From: Candidatus Trichofilum aggregatum
GTDB taxonomy: Bacteria > Chloroflexota > Anaerolineae > Promineifilales > Promineifilaceae
DNA length: 52,283 nt
Reading direction: 5' to 3'
Assembly: GCA_016716885.1 (NCBI GenBank)
Contig: JADJUV010000030.1
Location: 1-52,283, forward strand
The stretch's first letter is position 1, and each line of letters starts with the position of its first letter. The translations under genes were made by a program, and so were the position numbers. Below, in pieces: positions 51,912-52,283 of this stretch. The notes under the pieces are model-generated. The model was given only the letters and a program-made list of their open reading frames with translations, had not been told where the DNA came from and searched no databases.

Positions 51912-52283
51912 ATGCAATATGATTGGTCTATCGTTCGCTGGGATGATTATGATACCGTAATTAGTAAACAACAAAGGCTGATTAAGCGTTGTCTTGACGT
52001 TGCCCTTACCCTGGGGTTGATAGCCCTGCTTTGCCCCTTAATGATCCTCATTGGGTGTATCGTTTGGGTGGTAGATGGGGGACCCGTTTTATTCCGACAA
52101 CAGCGCGTAGGGGAACGCGGCCGCGTGTTCACCATGTTTAAGTTTCGCACCATGACACCAGTGGCCGAGGCAATGTCCGCCAAAGTCACACCCCATCCGA
52201 CTAACAGCATTACTTTTCACAAAGAAGTCAACGATCCCCGTATTACATCTCTGGGCCACTGGTTGCGACGGTCCAGTCTGGAT
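51912..52283 (+). CDS. Undecaprenyl-phosphate sugar-1-phosphate transferase (bacterial sugar transferase family), partial
   Basis: ATG 51912 follows CAGGAG and the frame runs open off the window end (124 codons visible). MQYDWSIVRWDDYDTVISKQ, a basic stretch KQQRLIKRCLDVALTLGLIA and a membrane helix (LLCPLMILIGCIVWVV) are followed by PVLFRQQRVGERGRVFTMFK and FKFRTMTPVAEAMSA. These are the strongly conserved xxFRQxRxGxxGxxFxxxKFRTM motif of WcaJ/WbaP-type priming transferases. It then shows ITSLGHWLRRSSLD, as in TxxGxxLRxxSLDE. The enzyme loads the first sugar phosphate onto undecaprenyl phosphate and starts repeat-unit synthesis. Here it lacks the long N-terminal WbaP membrane domain. A GCGGCCGC site is at 52117-52124. 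Confidence 0.92.
   Translation, partial: MQYDWSIVRWDDYDTVISKQQRLIKRCLDVALTLGLIALLCPLMILIGCIVWVVDGGPVLFRQQRVGERGRVFTMFKFRTMTPVAEAMSAKVTPHPTNSITFHKEVNDPRITSLGHWLRRSSLD

Overview
The window reads as a chromosome segment of a filamentous or biofilm-type Chloroflexota bacterium, probably Anaerolineae-like. This is inferred from style, not from a marker gene. The clues are Thr/Pro-rich lipoprotein linkers, a Ser/Thr kinase-nSTAND-WD40 giant, NarL/LuxR two-component proteins, PIN and AbiE toxin systems and a very large LamG/thrombospondin-3 surface protein. GC content looks moderate. A striking base-level signature is the 8-nt palindrome GCGGCCGC. I count about 58 copies by eye in 52 kb, where roughly one is expected, and about half extend to CGCGGCCGCG. 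It behaves like a highly iterated palindrome comparable to cyanobacterial HIP1.

Layout. 1-2.6 kb: a wrecked multicopper oxidase and an IS1182-like remnant. 3.2-5.8 kb: a GAF sensor kinase and a broken NarL-type regulator. 6.1-7.3 kb: a tyrosine recombinase. 7.5-14.9 kb: a decayed defence and mobile-element zone. It holds two lipoproteins, an effector-associated-domain (EAD)-SAVED protein, Cas6, a PIN-toxin remnant, a membrane protein broken at a transposase, a degenerate CRISPR array and an ISKra4-like remnant. 15.0-18.5 kb: a retropepsin-like pair, a DUF6220-like/cupredoxin pair and a VapBC-type pair, separated by three copies of an intergenic repeat (family A). 19.1-30.8 kb: one reconstructed protein of about 3,900 residues with seven LamG-like domains. 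31.2-34.2 kb: a one-piece sensor kinase, receiver and LuxR protein. 34.5-38.8 kb: an AbiEi/AbiEii system and two SEC-C-type genes bracketed by two direct copies of a 250-bp repeat (family B). 39.2-46.0 kb: an exopolysaccharide cluster (Wzz-like, TPR, MurJ/Wzx-like flippase, O-antigen ligase, GT4, methyltransferase). 46.0-50.8 kb: the kinase-nSTAND-WD40 protein on the opposite strand. 50.9-52.3 kb: a WecG/TagA enzyme and the start of a priming sugar transferase, which continue the polysaccharide theme.

Many genes carry single-base frameshifts, often at short homopolymers. Continuity of conserved motifs across the breaks suggests much of this is unpolished sequence. The multicopper oxidase, the IS pieces and the CRISPR array look truly decayed. 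By contrast about 10.7 kb of the giant surface-protein gene has no break. The most unusual signals are the palindrome, a local switch from GCGGCCGC to ACGGCCGT around the giant gene, repeat and gene breakpoints lying exactly at GCGGCCGC, and an EAD-SAVED protein next to cas6.
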